A stretch of 33,200 bases of DNA from Myroides injenensis M09-0166. GTDB lineage: Bacteria; Bacteroidota; Bacteroidia; Flavobacteriales; Flavobacteriaceae. The stretch lies in contig NZ_BAEX01000033.1 in the NCBI RefSeq assembly GCF_000246945.1, positions 1-33,200 on the forward strand, given 5' to 3'. The first letter of the stretch is position 1. Each line of letters begins with the position of its first letter. The notes under the pieces were generated by a model that saw nothing but the letters and a program-made list of their open reading frames with translations, was not told the DNA's origin and ran no database searches. A program made the position numbers and the translations under genes. This document shows positions 1-7,386 of the stretch, one piece after another.

Positions 1-20
1 TATTAGGTATATCTTTATTC

Positions 21-1451
21 TTATTTGATTTCAGATATTCTTAATGTGTTTACCATACCTTTTTCTATAATAGGCATAGCAGCTAGGTTAATAACCATAT
101 CACCTTTTTTAGCAAATCCTTTATCAACTACCATTTGGTTGATGTCCTCTATTGTCTCATCAGTACTCACAAATTTGTCATAGTAAAGAGCTTGAACACC
201 CCATAATAGACTTAGTTGAGTAATAATACGTTTATTAGAAGAGAAAACTAAGATATTACTATTTGGTCGCCATGCTGAAATTTGGAAAGCTGTATAACCA
301 CTATTTGTTAGTGTACATATTGCTTTCGCTTCAATATCATTTGCCATTAATGCAGCGTGATAACAAATGTTTTTAGTAATATATCTGTTAGTTTTGATAG
401 TAGGAGGACTTTGAGGTACTTTAATCAAAGGAGAGTTTTCTACACTTTGAATAATTTGAGTCATCTTTTCAATTACTTGTACTGGGTAGCTACCTACAGA
501 AGTTTCTCCTGAAAGCATAACAGCATCTGCACCGTCCATTACAGAGTTAGCAACATCGTTTACTTCCGCTCTTGTAGGAGTAAGACTAGAAATCATTGTC
601 TCCATCATTTGAGTAGCAATAATTACTGGTATGCGCGCATTTTTAGCTACGTGTACAAGTTCTTTTTGTATTAAAGGAACTTCTTGTGCAGGAATTTCAA
701 CTCCTAAATCTCCACGAGCTACCATTAAACCATCACATTGTGTAACAATACTCTTGATGTTTTTAACAGCTTCTGGCTTTTCAATTTTTGCAATGATTGG
801 AATTTTATGATCAGAATGTTCTTTAACTAATTTTTGCAAATCAATTAAGTCTTCTGGTGTTCTTACAAACGATAATGCTAACCAATCAACTTGAGATTTA
901 ATAGCAAAGATTGCATCTTTGATATCTTTCTCAGTAAGTGCAGGAAGTGAAACTTTAGTCATTGGAAGGTTTACTCCTTTTTTAGAACGTAAAGGTCCTC
1001 CTTGAATTACTACAGCTTTTACTTCATCAATTTTATTAGTTTCTAAAACTTCAAATATAAGTTTACCATCATCTAATAAAATACGTTCTCCAGCATTTAC
1101 ATCAGTAGGGAACTTCTGATAATTCATATAGACTCTACTAGCATCTCCTTTAAATTCTTCTTTAGTAGAGAAGATAATTTCATCGCCAGGGTTGACAATA
1201 ACATCTTCTGCCATAATTCCAACGCGAAGTTTAGGACCTTGTAAATCTCCTAAGATAGACGTTGTATATCCAAATTCATTATTAAGTTCACGGATTATGT
1301 TTATTTTCGCTTCAACATCGCTGTAATCAGCATGTGAGAAGTTAATTCTAAAAACGTTTACACCTGCTTTAATCATTTCATGCAACACCTCTTTTGTGCT
1401 TGAAGCAGGGCCTAATGTTGCAACGATTTTCGTTTTTTTCTGTGCTACCAT
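21..1451 (-). CDS. pyk: Pyruvate kinase
   Basis: Cytosolic glycolytic enzyme that converts phosphoenolpyruvate and ADP to pyruvate and ATP. The 476-residue protein has the usual bacterial length. It opens with the substrate strand KIVATLGPASS, carries the active-site signature AKIEKPEA with catalytic Lys at about residue 222, the metal/substrate segment ARGDLGVE (about 245-252), and the TPTRAEVNDVANSV loop (about 291-304). The C-terminal allosteric domain (about 350-476) is present. The ATG lies only 4 bp downstream of the stop codon of the IPExxxVDY gene, so the two are almost certainly co-transcribed from the promoter upstream of that gene. No terminator is visible in the 20 bases left before the window edge. 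Family assignment is essentially certain. Confidence 0.97.
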   Translation of the reverse strand: MVAQKKTKIVATLGPASSTKEVLHEMIKAGVNVFRINFSHADYSDVEAKINIIRELNNEFGYTTSILGDLQGPKLRVGIMAEDVIVNPGDEIIFSTKEEFKGDASRVYMNYQKFPTDVNAGERILLDDGKLIFEVLETNKIDEVKAVVIQGGPLRSKKGVNLPMTKVSLPALTEKDIKDAIFAIKSQVDWLALSFVRTPEDLIDLQKLVKEHSDHKIPIIAKIEKPEAVKNIKSIVTQCDGLMVARGDLGVEIPAQEVPLIQKELVHVAKNARIPVIIATQMMETMISSLTPTRAEVNDVANSVMDGADAVMLSGETSVGSYPVQVIEKMTQIIQSVENSPLIKVPQSPPTIKTNRYITKNICYHAALMANDIEAKAICTLTNSGYTAFQISAWRPNSNILVFSSNKRIITQLSLLWGVQALYYDKFVSTDETIEDINQMVVDKGFAKKGDMVINLAAMPIIEKGMVNTLRISEIK

Positions 1452-1455
1452 ATTT

Positions 1456-1944
1456 TTAAAAAATTAGGTTTTTTCGGTTTTTAATTGTCTCTAACCTCAC
1501 CTCGTAGGCTGTAGAGAATAATTTTATTGAATTTAGTTTTTCAATGACTGTGCCAATGTCGAAATAATCATCAGTATCCTCTATTCTTATTAGATAATCA
1601 ACGTTTTTTAACTCAGGTACTAAATAACCTTGTTTTGTTATTGCGTGATTTCTTCCATAAAATAAAGGTGATTCTATGTCTGTATCAGGTTTTATAAATG
1701 CTTTATTAGCTACTACTTTCCACTGTACATGATGATCTAAATCTTCATACTCAAAATGTGAAAACTCTGCAAAACCTTCATCTGTAGTTATTACAATGTT
1801 TTTTTCTTCTCTGATTAGAGAAATATCTAAAATAGAATTAATAAAATAAACTACTTTGTAATCTTCTTTTCGGGAAGAATGAATGGCAATTAACTTATAG
1901 TCATCGGTATCAAAATCGTCTAACTTATGTTTTATTACCCCCAT
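1456..1944 (-). CDS. IPExxxVDY family protein
   Basis: A 162-residue acidic protein without signal peptide or membrane segment. Around residues 109-117 it has VPELKNVDY, the hallmark of the IPExxxVDY family, a Bacteroidota-restricted family of unknown biochemical function usually found beside pyk. An in-frame TTG at 1968 would add eight residues, but that TTG lies inside a good -7 promoter box (TATCTTTG, minus strand), so the ATG at 1944 (MGVIKHKLDD) is chosen. The gene ends 4 bp before pyk, which suggests translational coupling. The family call is confident. The function is not known, and a role linked to pyruvate kinase is inference from neighbourhood only. Confidence 0.85.
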   Translation of the reverse strand: MGVIKHKLDDFDTDDYKLIAIHSSRKEDYKVVYFINSILDISLIREEKNIVITTDEGFAEFSHFEYEDLDHHVQWKVVANKAFIKPDTDIESPLFYGRNHAITKQGYLVPELKNVDYLIRIEDTDDYFDIGTVIEKLNSIKLFSTAYEVRLETIKNRKNLIF

Positions 1945-1965
1945 TTTGAGTTCGTTATTTAAATA

Positions 1966-1973
1966 CAAAGATA
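1966..1973 (-). promoter_or_regulatory. Putative -7 box for IPExxxVDY-pyk
   Basis: The minus strand reads TATCTTTG, a full match to the Bacteroidota -7 consensus TAnnTTTG. It sits 21 bases before the ATG at 1944, giving a short leader. No clear -33 TTTG is seen at the expected distance, so confidence is moderate. Confidence 0.45.
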
Positions 1974-2049
1974 CAATATTTTAAACTCATATGTGTTTTA
2001 AGCTTAAATATCGTATTATCTATTTGTTAATAATTCGTGAATAATTGAA

Positions 2050-2796
2050 TTATTTCTTGATTTTTTCTTGTAATGCGAAGTAAGCGCGTTGAGCAGCTTT
2101 TTCTTCCGCCTTTTTCTTAGAAGTGGCTCTTGCTTTAGCAACTATTTTATCTCCAATTGATAACTTGACACCAAAATATTTTAATTCCTCAGCTGTGTTT
2201 TCTTCAAATGTATCGAATTTAAAAGAATGCTTATTTTTTTGACACCATTCAATTAATAAGCTTTTATAGCTGGTGATTTTTGTTTCTAACTGTTGGATAT
2301 CAACAACTTTAGATAATAATTTTTCGTGAATAAATTTCTCACAAGCTGGATATCCTCTATCGAGATAAATAGCGCCGATAATAGCTTCTAGTAAGTTACC
2401 ATGAATATTTTCTCCAAATTGTTGATTGCCCATTTTGCTTTCAACGTTTGAGATTAGGTCTAAATCTTTACCTATGGCATTTAAGTTCTCTCGACTAACG
2501 ATTTTAGAACGCATTTTAGTCAGGTAACCTTCATCACCATTAGGAACTTGAAGGTATAGATAAGACGCTATTATTGAGCCTAGCATTGCGTCTCCTAAGA
2601 ATTCCAATCTTTCGTAATTAATAGGAGTACCTGTTGGATCTAGTAAATTCATAGATCTATGAGTAAACGCAAGTTTATAGTAAGTAATTTCTACAGGTTT
2701 TAACCCCGTAATTTGAAATATTTTACGACAAAAATTCCCGTCTTCATTAGAGGAACGGGAATTTTTAAATATCTTATTTAAGAGTTTACTCATCAT
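2050..2796 (-). CDS. rnc: Ribonuclease III
   Basis: Double-stranded-RNA-specific endonuclease that matures rRNA and some mRNAs. The 248-residue protein has the RNase III signature YERLEFLGDA (about 61-70, acidic residues E65 and D69), a second motif GNLLEAIIGAIYLD (about 133-146) supplying E137, and a C-terminal dsRNA-binding domain (about 175-245) ending in the lysine/alanine-rich SKKKAEEKAAQRAY. The position equivalent to E. coli Asp114 is Asn134; I believe this is common in flavobacterial homologues, but that is from memory. The start has two adjacent ATG codons (2796 and 2793). It follows fabF by 10 bp and probably shares its transcript, the common acpP-fabF-rnc order. Confidence 0.96.
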   Translation of the reverse strand: MMSKLLNKIFKNSRSSNEDGNFCRKIFQITGLKPVEITYYKLAFTHRSMNLLDPTGTPINYERLEFLGDAMLGSIIASYLYLQVPNGDEGYLTKMRSKIVSRENLNAIGKDLDLISNVESKMGNQQFGENIHGNLLEAIIGAIYLDRGYPACEKFIHEKLLSKVVDIQQLETKITSYKSLLIEWCQKNKHSFKFDTFEENTAEELKYFGVKLSIGDKIVAKARATSKKKAEEKAAQRAYFALQEKIKK

Positions 2797-2806
2797 AAAG
2801 ATGATC

Positions 2807-4060
2807 TTATTTTTCTAGTTTTTTTACCAATACACATGCATTGTGACCTCCAAAACCAAATGTATTACTCATACCAACTTTAACATCGCGTTTTTGTGCT
2901 TTGTTAAATGTAAAGTTCAATTTAGAGTCAATCTGATCATCATCTGTGAAATGATTAATTGTAGGTGGAACAATACCATGTTCAATAGAAAGGATAACTG
3001 AAATCGCTTCTATTACACCAGCAGCACCTAATAAGTGACCAGTCATAGACTTAGTTGAATTTAGATTCATGTTATAAGCATGATCTCCAAAAACATTTAG
3101 AATAGCTTTAGATTCAGCAATATCTCCTAATGGAGTAGAAGTACCATGTAAATTTAATACATCTACATCAGATGGCTCTAAACCTGCATCTCGCAAACAG
3201 TTTTTCATTACGTTTGTAGCTCCTAAACCTTCTGGATGAGGTGCAGTTAAGTGATGTGCATCTGCAGACATTCCGCCTCCTCCGATTTCACAATATATCT
3301 TTGCTCCACGAGCAACAGCGTGTTCATATTCTTCCAATATCAATGCTCCAGCTCCTTCACCAAGTACAAATCCATCACGATCTTTGTCCATTGGACGAGA
3401 AGCAGTTTTAGGATCATCATTTCTTGTTGATAAAGCATGCATTGCATTAAATCCTCCAATTCCAGCAATAGTAACAGCTGCTTCTGAACCACCAGTTACC
3501 ATAATATCTGCCATTCCTAAACGGATGTAATTGAAAGCATCTATAATTGCATTAGTTGAAGAAGCACAAGCTGAAACAGTTGTAAAGTTTGGACCTCTTA
3601 AACCGTATCTCATTGAAATATGTCCTCCAGCAATATCTGCTATCATTTTTGGAATAAAGAAAGGATTGAATTTAGGAGTTCCGTTTCCTAAAACAAATCC
3701 TGTAACTTCGTTTTGGAATGTTTCAAGACCTCCAATACCTGACCCCCAAATAACTCCTGCTCTGTCTCTATCTATTGTGTCAAGGTTTAACCCTGAGCTT
3801 TTTATAGCTTCATCAGCACTCACCATTGCAAATTGTGCATAGCGATCCATCTTACGTGCTTCTTTTCTTTCGATAAAATCTTCAACATTGAAGTTCTTTA
3901 CCTCACACGCAAATTGTGTTTTGAAATTGGTAGCGTCAAAATATGTAATGGGTGCAGCTCCGCTTACTCCATTAATCAGGTTAGTCCAGTATTCTTGGAT
4001 ATTATTACCAATAGGGGTAAGTGCACCTAGACCTGTTACAACAACTCGCTTTAATTTCAT
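2807..4060 (-). CDS. fabF: 3-oxoacyl-[acyl-carrier-protein] synthase II (KASII)
   Basis: Condensing enzyme of type II fatty acid synthesis; it extends acyl-ACP with malonyl-ACP in the cytosol. The 417 residues start MKLKRVVVTGLGALTPIGNN, typical of FabF. The Cys-His-His triad is visible: C165 in TVSACASSTN, H305 in NLHGTSTPLGD and H342 in SMTGHLLGAAG, with K337 just before the last. The glycine-rich C-terminus GMSNTFGFGGHNAC is intact. It lies 192 bp downstream of acpP, its substrate carrier, with a hairpin in between that could lower fabF expression relative to acpP, and 10 bp upstream of rnc. Confidence 0.97.
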   Translation of the reverse strand: MKLKRVVVTGLGALTPIGNNIQEYWTNLINGVSGAAPITYFDATNFKTQFACEVKNFNVEDFIERKEARKMDRYAQFAMVSADEAIKSSGLNLDTIDRDRAGVIWGSGIGGLETFQNEVTGFVLGNGTPKFNPFFIPKMIADIAGGHISMRYGLRGPNFTTVSACASSTNAIIDAFNYIRLGMADIMVTGGSEAAVTIAGIGGFNAMHALSTRNDDPKTASRPMDKDRDGFVLGEGAGALILEEYEHAVARGAKIYCEIGGGGMSADAHHLTAPHPEGLGATNVMKNCLRDAGLEPSDVDVLNLHGTSTPLGDIAESKAILNVFGDHAYNMNLNSTKSMTGHLLGAAGVIEAISVILSIEHGIVPPTINHFTDDDQIDSKLNFTFNKAQKRDVKVGMSNTFGFGGHNACVLVKKLEK

Positions 4061-4213
4061 AAAACTTATTTTTATGGTTTGTATTTAAAAAAAAATCCCA
4101 ATTTTTCACTTAAAAAAGGAAACATTGGGTAGTTTGTTTGATGTATTTTTTAGATTGTTTCCAATCTGTCCTTTTTTTCTATAAAAATCAGTCTACAACA
4201 AAAAATAATAACG

Positions 4214-4243
4214 CCCACGTGTCTTTTTACATCAACACGTGGG
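4214..4243 (-). terminator. Hairpin between acpP and fabF (possible attenuator)
   Basis: A 9-bp perfect stem (CCCACGTGT at 4214-4222 pairing with ACACGTGGG at 4235-4243) with a 12-base loop starts 9 bases after the acpP stop. On the minus strand it is followed by GTTATTATTTTTTG, a T-rich tail. This fits an intrinsic terminator that may be only partly efficient, since fabF and rnc follow on the same strand with no obvious promoter. Confidence 0.6.
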
Positions 4244-4252
4244 GTATAGTTA

Positions 4253-4489
4253 TTACTTCTTAGCCTCTTCAATATAAGAGATAGCTTGTCCCACTGTAGC
4301 GATGTTTTCTGCTTGATCATCTGGAATTTGGATATCGAATTCTTTTTCGAATTCCATGATAAGCTCAACAGTGTCTAGTGAATCAGCTCCTAAATCATTA
4401 GTGAAGCTTGCTTCTGCTACAACTTCGTTCTCGTCAACACCTAATTTGTCAACGATAATCGCTTTTACTCTTGATGCAATGTCTGACAT
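4253..4489 (-). CDS. acpP: Acyl carrier protein
   Basis: Small acidic carrier of growing acyl chains in fatty acid synthesis. It has 78 residues, the standard ACP length. The phosphopantetheine attachment site is Ser37 in [11 protein letters not shown], followed by the acidic recognition helix. An upstream in-frame ATG at 4522 would add eleven residues ([11 protein letters not shown]), but it lies in or before the predicted -7 box and is not ACP-like, so [10 protein letters not shown] at 4489 is taken as the start. It is the first gene of the minus-strand acpP-fabF-rnc cluster and is divergent from purN. Confidence 0.97.
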   Translation of the reverse strand: MSDIASRVKAIIVDKLGVDENEVVAEASFTNDLGADSLDTVELIMEFEKEFDIQIPDDQAENIATVGQAISYIEEAKK

Positions 4490-4519
4490 AATCTTTAATT
4501 TTAAATTTAATTTCGTAGG

Positions 4520-4527
4520 CAAAAATA
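4520..4527 (-). promoter_or_regulatory. Putative -7 box for acpP
   Basis: The minus strand reads TATTTTTG, matching TAnnTTTG, 30 bases before the acpP ATG. A clear -33 element is not visible. Confidence 0.45.
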
Positions 4528-4685
4528 AAAAACTTTATTTTAAAACCTTATTTTTCACGTTAATTGTCGGTGCGAAATTATAAAAATAATTAATACTTCT
4601 TACTATTTTTCTATTTATTGTCACTTATTATTCTTTTTTTTGCACTGAATTACAGTACTTTTAGCTTACAATAAATGCTTTATTT

Positions 4686-5252
4686 ATGAGAAAAATAGCG
4701 CTATTCGCTTCCGGTTCAGGAACTAATGTTGAAAATATAATAAATTATTTTAACGACAAATCTATTCCTAATGAATATTTAATTTTGGTTAATAATCAAA
4801 ATGCTAAGGTAATAGAAAAAGCTGAAAAAAGAAACGTCCCTGTGATGATTTTTAATAGGGAAATGCTTAATAATGGCAATGTTAAGGAAAAATTACAGGA
4901 GTTTAATCCTGATTTAATTGTATTGGCAGGTTTTTTATGGAAATTTCCAGAAGCGTTAGTTAAACTTTATCCAAATAAGATTATAAATATTCATCCAGCT
5001 CTTCTGCCAAATTATGGAGGAAAAGGGATGTATGGACATTTTGTGCATGAGGCTGTTTTAACTAATAAAGAAAAAGAAACTGGAATTACAATTCATTTCG
5101 TTAATGAAAATTACGATGAGGGCAATATTATTTTTCAGCAGAATGTTTCTATTGAACATTGTGAATCTTGGGAAGAAATTGCTAAAGAAGTTCAGCGGTT
5201 AGAGCACAAGTATTTTCCTGAAGTAATAGAGAAATTACTTTATAATGAATAG
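4686..5252 (+). CDS. purN: Phosphoribosylglycinamide formyltransferase (GART)
   Basis: Third step of de novo purine synthesis: transfers a formyl group from 10-formyl-tetrahydrofolate to GAR. The 188-residue protein has the N-terminal nucleotide-binding segment FASGSGTNVENI, the catalytic stretch NIHPALLPNYGGKGMYG with N101 and H103, and the downstream HFVNENYDEGNII containing the catalytic Asp144. The ATG at 4686 begins MRKIALFASGSG, the usual start. It is divergent from acpP and overlaps rnhA by 8 bases (ATGAATAG), so the two are translationally coupled. The neighbourhood purN next to acpP-fabF-rnc is typical of Flavobacteriaceae. Confidence 0.96.
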   Translation: MRKIALFASGSGTNVENIINYFNDKSIPNEYLILVNNQNAKVIEKAEKRNVPVMIFNREMLNNGNVKEKLQEFNPDLIVLAGFLWKFPEALVKLYPNKIINIHPALLPNYGGKGMYGHFVHEAVLTNKEKETGITIHFVNENYDEGNIIFQQNVSIEHCESWEEIAKEVQRLEHKYFPEVIEKLLYNE

Positions 5253-5718
5253 TATTGAAGTTATATTATATACTGACGGTTCTTCTAGAGGAAATCCTGG
5301 TCCTGGTGGATATGGTTTAATCCTAGAGTGGAATGGTAAAAGTGTTTTTAAAGAGTTTTCTCAAGGTTTTCGACTTACTACCAATAATAGAATGGAATTA
5401 TTAGCTGTTATCGTAGGTCTCGAAAAGTTGAAAAGAGAAGGAACTACTGTATTAGTGGTTTCTGATTCTAAATATGTAGTAGATGCTGTTACGAAAGGCT
5501 GGGTGTTTTCGTGGGAGAAAAAGGGATTTAAAGAAAAAAAGAATCCAGATTTGTGGCAACGATTTTTAAAAATTTATCGCAAGCACAATGTTAGTTTTAA
5601 ATGGGTGAAAGGACATAATAATCATCCTATGAATGAACGATGTGATCAACTTGCTGTTGCAGCTTCAAAGAATAAGGAATTGGAAATTGATTATTTTTAT
5701 GAAGAAATAGGAGGCTAA
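5245..5718 (+). CDS. rnhA: Ribonuclease HI
   Basis: Cleaves the RNA strand of RNA-DNA hybrids (R-loops, Okazaki primers). It has 157 residues, the normal length for E. coli-type RNase HI. The catalytic carboxylates are visible: D11 in YTDGSSRGNPGPGG, E51 in TTNNRMELLAV, D74 in VVSDSKYVV and D134 in NERCDQLA; H124 in WVKGHNNHP is also conserved. The basic handle region (WEKKGFKEKKNPDLW) is present. It overlaps the end of purN by 8 bases and is followed 39 bases later by a long hairpin that probably ends the transcript. Confidence 0.96.
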   Translation: MNSIEVILYTDGSSRGNPGPGGYGLILEWNGKSVFKEFSQGFRLTTNNRMELLAVIVGLEKLKREGTTVLVVSDSKYVVDAVTKGWVFSWEKKGFKEKKNPDLWQRFLKIYRKHNVSFKWVKGHNNHPMNERCDQLAVAASKNKELEIDYFYEEIGG

Positions 5719-5756
5719 AACTTGAAGGTTTTATCAATAAAAGGTGAGTTTCTTAT

Positions 5757-5812
5757 GATATAAAGGAGGGCTGTTATTTAACATTGTTAAATAACAGCCC
5801 TCCTTTATATTT
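5757..5812 (+). terminator. 25-bp perfect hairpin after rnhA
   Basis: Bases 5758-5782 are perfectly complementary to 5786-5810 (25 pairs counting the closing C-G), leaving a 3-base loop. The GC-rich part AGGAGGGCTGTT sits in the middle of the stem. The T tail is weak (TTTATATTTC), and the stem is so symmetric that it could act in both directions. The simplest reading is the terminator of purN-rnhA. Confidence 0.7.
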
Positions 5813-5876
5813 CTTGGTGGTTTGTTGGCTATTATAATTATATGAATCTACTTGAGGAAATATGGAAAAAAGCGCT

Positions 5877-6016
5877 CTTTTACTGAAAAGTTAACTTAGA
5901 ATTAGTTGAGAATTTTTCAACATTGCTTCAACACTTCTTCAACATTGCTTCAGTAAAAGCCCGTTTTATAAGGCATTGTTGAGGCATTGTTGAAGAGGTG
6001 TTGAAGAAGTCATGTG
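5877..6016. repeat. Inverted array of 11-bp units, copy 1
   Basis: Three head-to-tail 11-mers (TTCAACATTGC, TTCAACACTTC, TTCAACATTGC; 5916-5948) face three 11-mers in opposite orientation (GCATTGTTGAG, GCATTGTTGAA, GAGGTGTTGAA; 5973-6005) across a 24-base centre. The arms pair at 26 of 33 positions when folded. The core TGTTGA recurs at exactly 11-bp spacing. A separate exact inverted 11-mer, CTTTTACTGAA (5877-5887) versus TTCAGTAAAAG (5949-5959), overlaps the centre. The array is upstream of the pfkB-type gene's promoter, not in its leader. Its function is unknown. A structurally similar array of different sequence is at 27406-27510. Confidence 0.7.
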
Positions 6017-6329
6017 TAAGTGTTTGTTTTATAGTGGTTTATTGTGAGTTGGTAAACTTTTTTTTTGCCAAATTGAAAATATAGAATTTCCTTCATTTAG
6101 TTGAAACTATAGGCAGAGAAGGACGTCTGTGTAATGAGCATAAGATATTTTTTGTGTTCTTTTTCTAATAAGATTAAAAAATGACGCAAGGGAAATGATT
6201 AAAATTAAATTATTTAAGAGTTGTTATGTTTGAATTTTATACAATTAGATGTTTCGTTTAATTATATTTGAAAGTATTGAAATGAATGGTTTTATAAATA
6301 AGAAATAACTGTTTTTCTGTTTATTAAAT
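6017..6329. other. Gene-free AT-rich spacer
   Basis: Between the 11-bp array and the kinase promoter I see no credible reading frame, repeat or RNA gene. The sequence is AT-rich, with a run of T at 6058-6066. Confidence 0.5.
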
Positions 6330-6361
6330 TTTGTAGTCAAAAAAGTATTACCCTATATTTG
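6330..6361 (+). promoter_or_regulatory. Promoter of the PfkB-family kinase gene
   Basis: TTTG at 6330-6333, a 20-bp spacer, then TATATTTG at 6354-6361. This is a full match to the Bacteroidota vegetative promoter (-33 TTTG, -7 TAnnTTTG). The predicted start of transcription is near 6367, about 20 bases before the chosen ATG. Confidence 0.7.
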
Positions 6362-6385
6362 CAACTTTATTTCATAGCAAAAAAT

Positions 6386-7315
6386 ATGAACAAATTACTG
6401 ATCGTGGGGACGGTGGCTTTTGACGCTATTGAAACGCCATTCGGAAAAACAGATAAAGTCTTAGGTGGTGCAGCTACTTATATAGGACTGTCTGCCTCAC
6501 ACTTTAATGTCCAGTCGGCAATTGTCTCTATTGTAGGAGAAGATTTTCCAAAAGAATATTTAGATTTATTGTCAGAAAGAAATATTGAAACTTCTGGTAT
6601 AGAAATTGTAGAAGGTGGGAAAACTTTTTTTTGGAGTGGGCGATACCATAATGATTTAAATTCTAGAGATACGTTAGAAACACAATTAAATGTTTTAGCT
6701 GATTTCAACCCAATCGTACCTGAAGATTTTAAAGAATCAGATGTCGTGATGTTAGGAAACTTACATCCTAAAATTCAAAAGAAGGTTTTAGCACAACTTA
6801 CTGAAAAGCCAAAACTTGTTGTATTAGATACAATGAACTTTTGGATGAATTGCGCATTAGATGAATTAAAAGAAGTTTTAAAACAGGTTGATGTTATTAC
6901 TATCAATGATGAAGAAGCAAGACAATTATCAGGTGAGTATTCACTTGTGAAAGCTGCTGAGATTATTCAAGAAATGGGACCAACATTTGTCGTTATAAAA
7001 AAAGGAGAGCATGGAGCTTTGCTATTTTCAGGTAGCCATGTGTTTTTTGCCCCTGCATTACCATTAAAAGAAGTTTTTGATCCAACAGGAGCAGGAGATA
7101 CTTTTGCTGGTGGTTTTACAGGTTATTTAACACAAAGTAGCAATGTATCCTTTAGGAATATGAAAAATGCTATTATTTATGGTTCTAATCTTGCCTCCTT
7201 CTGTGTAGAAAAATTTGGAACAGAAAGAATGGAAAGTTTATTAGAGCAAGAAGTAAAAGATAGACTACAACAATTTAAAATGTTAACTCAATTCGATATC
7301 GAATTAGCGGAATAA
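6386..7315 (+). CDS. PfkB-family sugar/nucleoside kinase
   Basis: A 309-residue ribokinase-fold kinase. It starts MNKLLIVGTVAFDAIETPFG, has the Gly-Gly substrate motif LGGAATYIGLSA (about 26-37), and ends with the ATP/anion-hole signature DPTGAGDTFAGGF (about 222-234, catalytic base D228). The exact substrate cannot be read from sequence; adenosine, ribose and other sugars are all possible. An in-frame TTG at 6359 lies inside the -7 box, so the ATG at 6386 is the start. The gene is followed by a terminator and then the PurF-like gene, a pairing I recall from other flavobacteria. A link to nucleotide or ribose metabolism is inferred from that neighbour. Confidence 0.9.
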   Translation: MNKLLIVGTVAFDAIETPFGKTDKVLGGAATYIGLSASHFNVQSAIVSIVGEDFPKEYLDLLSERNIETSGIEIVEGGKTFFWSGRYHNDLNSRDTLETQLNVLADFNPIVPEDFKESDVVMLGNLHPKIQKKVLAQLTEKPKLVVLDTMNFWMNCALDELKEVLKQVDVITINDEEARQLSGEYSLVKAAEIIQEMGPTFVVIKKGEHGALLFSGSHVFFAPALPLKEVFDPTGAGDTFAGGFTGYLTQSSNVSFRNMKNAIIYGSNLASFCVEKFGTERMESLLEQEVKDRLQQFKMLTQFDIELAE

Positions 7316-7327
7316 TATTATAAAATC

Positions 7328-7350
7328 AGCCTCATTACGGGGCTTTTTTT
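7328..7350 (+). terminator. Intrinsic terminator after the PfkB-family gene
   Basis: Short stem AGCCTC/GGGGCT (7328-7333 with 7339-7344, one wobble pair) followed by seven T. It lies 12 bases after the stop codon and separates this gene from the PurF-like gene. Confidence 0.7.
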
Positions 7351-7386
7351 ATTCATAAACATAGACTAACACACACAACTAAACCT

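Noticed and set aside
3531-4088. Several plus-strand reading frames opposite fabF
   Set aside because: They are antisense shadows of a well-supported fabF and have no promoter or domain.
4150-4368. 72-codon minus-strand reading frame overlapping the acpP end
   Set aside because: It runs out of frame through acpP and across the acpP-fabF hairpin; no family features.
5842-5886. Fourteen-codon reading frame (MNLLEEIWKK...) before the first 11-bp array
   Set aside because: Too short, with no promoter at a sensible distance and no coupling to another gene.
5916-6005. CRISPR-like repeat array
   Set aside because: Units are 11 bp, degenerate, directly abutting and change orientation at the centre; there are no unique spacers and no cas genes.
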